Shown here: positions 61,020 to 64,000 of the stretch, one piece after another
Numbering within the stretch: the stretch's first letter is position 1
Layout of the letters: each line of letters opens with the position of its first letter
Source: Acanthochlamys bracteata
Lineage: Eukaryota > Streptophyta > Magnoliopsida > Pandanales > Velloziaceae
Reading direction: 5' to 3'
Assembly (NCBI GenBank): GCA_019914995.1
Contig: CM034143.1
Location: 3,660,501 to 3,724,500, forward strand
Length of the DNA stretch: 64,000 nucleotides
Program-made: the position numbers and the translations under genes
Notes under the pieces: model-generated
The model's input: the letters and a program-made list of their open reading frames with translations, nothing else
Databases searched by the model: none
Told to the model about the DNA's origin: nothing

Positions 61020-64000
61020 AAAATCTATGTGCGTAAATCTCATCAAACAACATGAGTAATATAAGAATTTCATACCATCTGTAGTTACCCAAAATTTTCT
61101 TCATCTGATTACACTCCATGGTGTAACTAATTACACCCCAATAGAGATTAATGGGGAGAAATTTACTCCTCCTTAATTTTGTAAATACATTGCCAAATAG
61201 AAACAACGGAAAGTAATTCATTCACTTGCTCTCAATCAATCTCCCGTGCTCCTAATTCAAACACAGCGGGCATAAGTATAAGGAACTTTAAATGATCAAT
61301 CACAAAAATCAGGGATGCTTTCTAACCCTCCTCTTTATATATATTTATTTTTTACACACCATGAGGTGAGTGTAGGGGTAGAGAAAAATTTTGAAATTTT
61401 TGTATTGTTTGTTGCTTGATTGGTTTGGTAGACTACTTATGATGAAAATTTACTAACCTTGAATTTTAATTCATAGAGATGGACTAAAAACATAGCCATT
61501 TACAATAATTCTTATGTTAGCTAGTGATGAGTGTGGTATTTATTAGCTTGAATTTGTGATCATGACTGGCTTAGAGAATTGATTTGCTTTTATATTTGAA
61601 GCTAATGTACTCTTTATTTACAAGTTATATTGAGTATTAATAGTCCACATGATTCTATTGCCAATTATTGTCCCAATAAAAGAAATATTGCACTAGTCAT
61701 TTTCCCGGTCGAAAATAGTGAAAACTAGCCTTGAATAATTTGACCCTATGTACCACAAAAATATAGAAGATAATCTATCAGGAAAGAGGATTAATTTCGT
61801 GATAGTGTGAAAGCTATCGACTACAAGTTTTAATTTTTTATTTTACAAAAAAAATGTCTAACTAAATCTTGGACACAAAATAAGAAAATTCAATAACTAG
61901 TTAGTTTGACTTTCCAAATTTGAACTTCGATATTGAGACTATAAAATCGAAGAGACCAAAATAAGCATATGAGCTTATTAGCCATCTAAATACTTCTCTT
62001 TATGAGTTTAACTTTCTTGCCTTAACTTGTTTGCTTGTAAGTGAACAAGTGTGTATGATCGAGAAAATATGATTGATTGTGTTTTGAAAATTTTTTATGA
62101 GATATGCATTCAATGACAGATCTGAACATATTGGTGCTATAAAATTCAACCAAGCTACATGAATATTAATTTTTGAGGGTATTTGATGTGCTTTAATATA
62201 TACGTAATATCATACACTTTTGCATCATATATGTTTGATTTAATATAGAAAAACTAATAAAAAAGATTTTTTATTTTTTATTTTTTATTTTCAGCAATTC
62301 TGTATAGTTTGAGCGTTTTTTATAAAAAATTAATTTTTCTTTGAAGTTTTTGTGAACGGCCAATTGGGTATGAAAGCCAAGACATTCAAATTGGTCTATG
62401 AATTATTTCAAAATTTTCTATGCAACCATTTAATAGATATTCACAAAAGAAATTAAGATACAGTGAAGACCCAAAATATGTATGTAGTTTCTGAAACGAG
62501 TGTTATTGAATGCCTTTCTGATTTTTTAAATAATATATGTAATATATGGTTGAAAAGATAAGATATTGAGCTTAGTTTTGCATATTTTACATATTTTTAA
62601 GACACTAAACAAACCAAAAACTTGTGCAAACAATCGGATGAACAGAGAGTTCAGATTAGTTTAGACTACACCAAACTAATTATGAAAAAAAAGCCCTATA
62701 TTTTTATATTCAATTTTCGGATTTCCTAAGAGGGGAGACCAAAGACGGCTAACTTAGGATTTTTCTGGGGTACTTGCTGCTGAAATAGAAAAAAAAACAA
62801 AGGAGAGCAAGGAGTAATTGCTTACTGAGTATTCATTACCGTGCTTAATTCTTTTAACTATCTAGCAATATTCTATCAATTTGAGATCCATATTAAGACA
62901 GAAATGTAATGTATAGATTAGTCTTTATAATGAATGTCATAAATTACATGAAAGATAAAGACATACTCTTATGATTCGTAAGTGAAATTTTCTATATGTT
63001 AATTCACATAAAGATAAGTGAATTTTTGCATGAAAATATATTTGGTATAGTTTGAGAAAGTATATCAAAAAAATTAGAATTTTCTTCGATACCAAGAATA
63101 CGGAGTTAAATTGGACTAGTTCCGGTGAAATCAAATATCCTAATGCTTAAATTATTCAAATCTCACAAGTGTGATTTTTGTTTGTTTGTTTTCTATAGCT
63201 TTAGCATTCACTCTTTCTAGATCGGTTGTTCAAATAATTTTATAATTAGTTATTTCCACTACATAACAAATTAATCAATCATTGTGGAAACGATATTTAT
63301 CTAATCATTATATTTCTTATACAACTTGTACATTTGATAGCAACAGTACAACAACAATATTTTCGATTCTATTGTTTAATTGATTTTTGCGCTCACGTCC
63401 TATTCTCCTACTCTCTCTCTCGAGTTCATGATCAAATTCAATAGATGATTGACTTTGAAAGCGAGTTATCATACAATGATGCAACTACAAAATATGAAAA
63501 TAAAGCTCATATGCTCTTAACTAAATGCGAAGTGAATGAGAAACCGCAAAAGAAACTAAAATTAAAAACAATGCAAAAATATTAAATGATCCAAATCATA
63601 AATGAAGCTAGATCAAATCAAAATCGAACAGAACAATCCCGCCCAACGATGCCAAAATCTTGATGTAGACAAAATCATTTAAGAAAAATTCAGAAATTCT
63701 GTTCTAATTTATCCAATTCTTAGGCACGATTATAATCATGATTTCTAGTCCAAAATCACCTACTTCTAGTGTTTGCATTCAATTTGGTCCAATAAATACT
63801 ACAATTTACAAATTATGCTCCGATTAGCCATCATGAATACTATTAATAAATAACCTATATATCAAATTCAATATTGATCAGATATCTAAATTTAACACAT
63901 AAATATTTTTTTTATATAAAGATTAATAACTCATAATCTAATCAGTAATCCATACATCACATAATATTCAAAATATTAAATCAAATTTATTAGGCTTTAA
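61020..64000. other. AT-rich intergenic DNA to window end
   Basis: No exon-like frame, repeat array or RNA gene seen. The only notable site is near 63,630-63,660, whose reverse complement (TTTGGCATCGTTGGGCGGGA) resembles the TTTGGCGCCGTTGCCGGGGA seen next to the primer-binding site of many plant gypsy elements. That alone is too weak to call an element. Confidence 0.4.

Overview
The window looks like nuclear DNA of a flowering plant, probably a dicot. It is AT-rich, has no long open frames, has introns with plant-type GT...AG junctions, and holds remnants of Ty1/copia, Ty3/gypsy and LINE elements, a solo LTR and several MITE-like elements. I see no clearly intact protein gene, no tRNA or rRNA, and no CRISPR array. 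Almost every recognisable coding piece is on the minus strand, and most are broken copies that still keep their introns, so they arose by DNA duplication and not by retroposition.

Layout. (1) About 1-9,900 is a minus-strand multi-exon locus I cannot name ('family X'), with a candidate first exon at 9,600-9,643 and internally repeated blocks. (2) 10,410-13,000 is a decayed copia element in which gag knuckle, protease, GAG-pre-integrase, integrase and reverse transcriptase can be followed in order on the minus strand. (3) 14,170-24,964 holds two tandem pseudogenes of an SF2/ASF-type plant SR splicing factor (SR30/SR34 group). Copy A lies at 14,170-18,520 and copy B at 21,960-24,964. A block of family X lies between them and another follows copy B. 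(4) 28,059-28,220 is a LINE reverse-transcriptase scrap. (5) 30,300-47,000 is a 16-kb array of about seven partial units of a second unidentified gene ('family Y'), with two damaged copies of its 5' end at 46.2-46.8 kb. A 2,022-bp solo LTR with a perfect 5-bp target duplication interrupts the array. (6) 47,430-48,060 is a GA-rich minisatellite of about 135-bp units. (7) 48,600-51,140 is a cluster of MITE-like elements, one nested in another. (8) 54,900-55,870 holds exon-like pieces of a third unidentified gene. (9) 56,870-57,330 is the end of a gypsy integrase. (10) 58,552-59,251 is the C-terminal end of casein kinase 2 alpha, without its catalytic exons. (11) 61-64 kb is AT-rich and essentially featureless.

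The genes do not form a pathway. The window reads as a gene graveyard built by repeated segmental duplication and later element insertion. The most useful leads are the two unnamed families X and Y, whose exons can be rebuilt by comparing copies, and the dated layers of insertion. I found no convincing new biological system.
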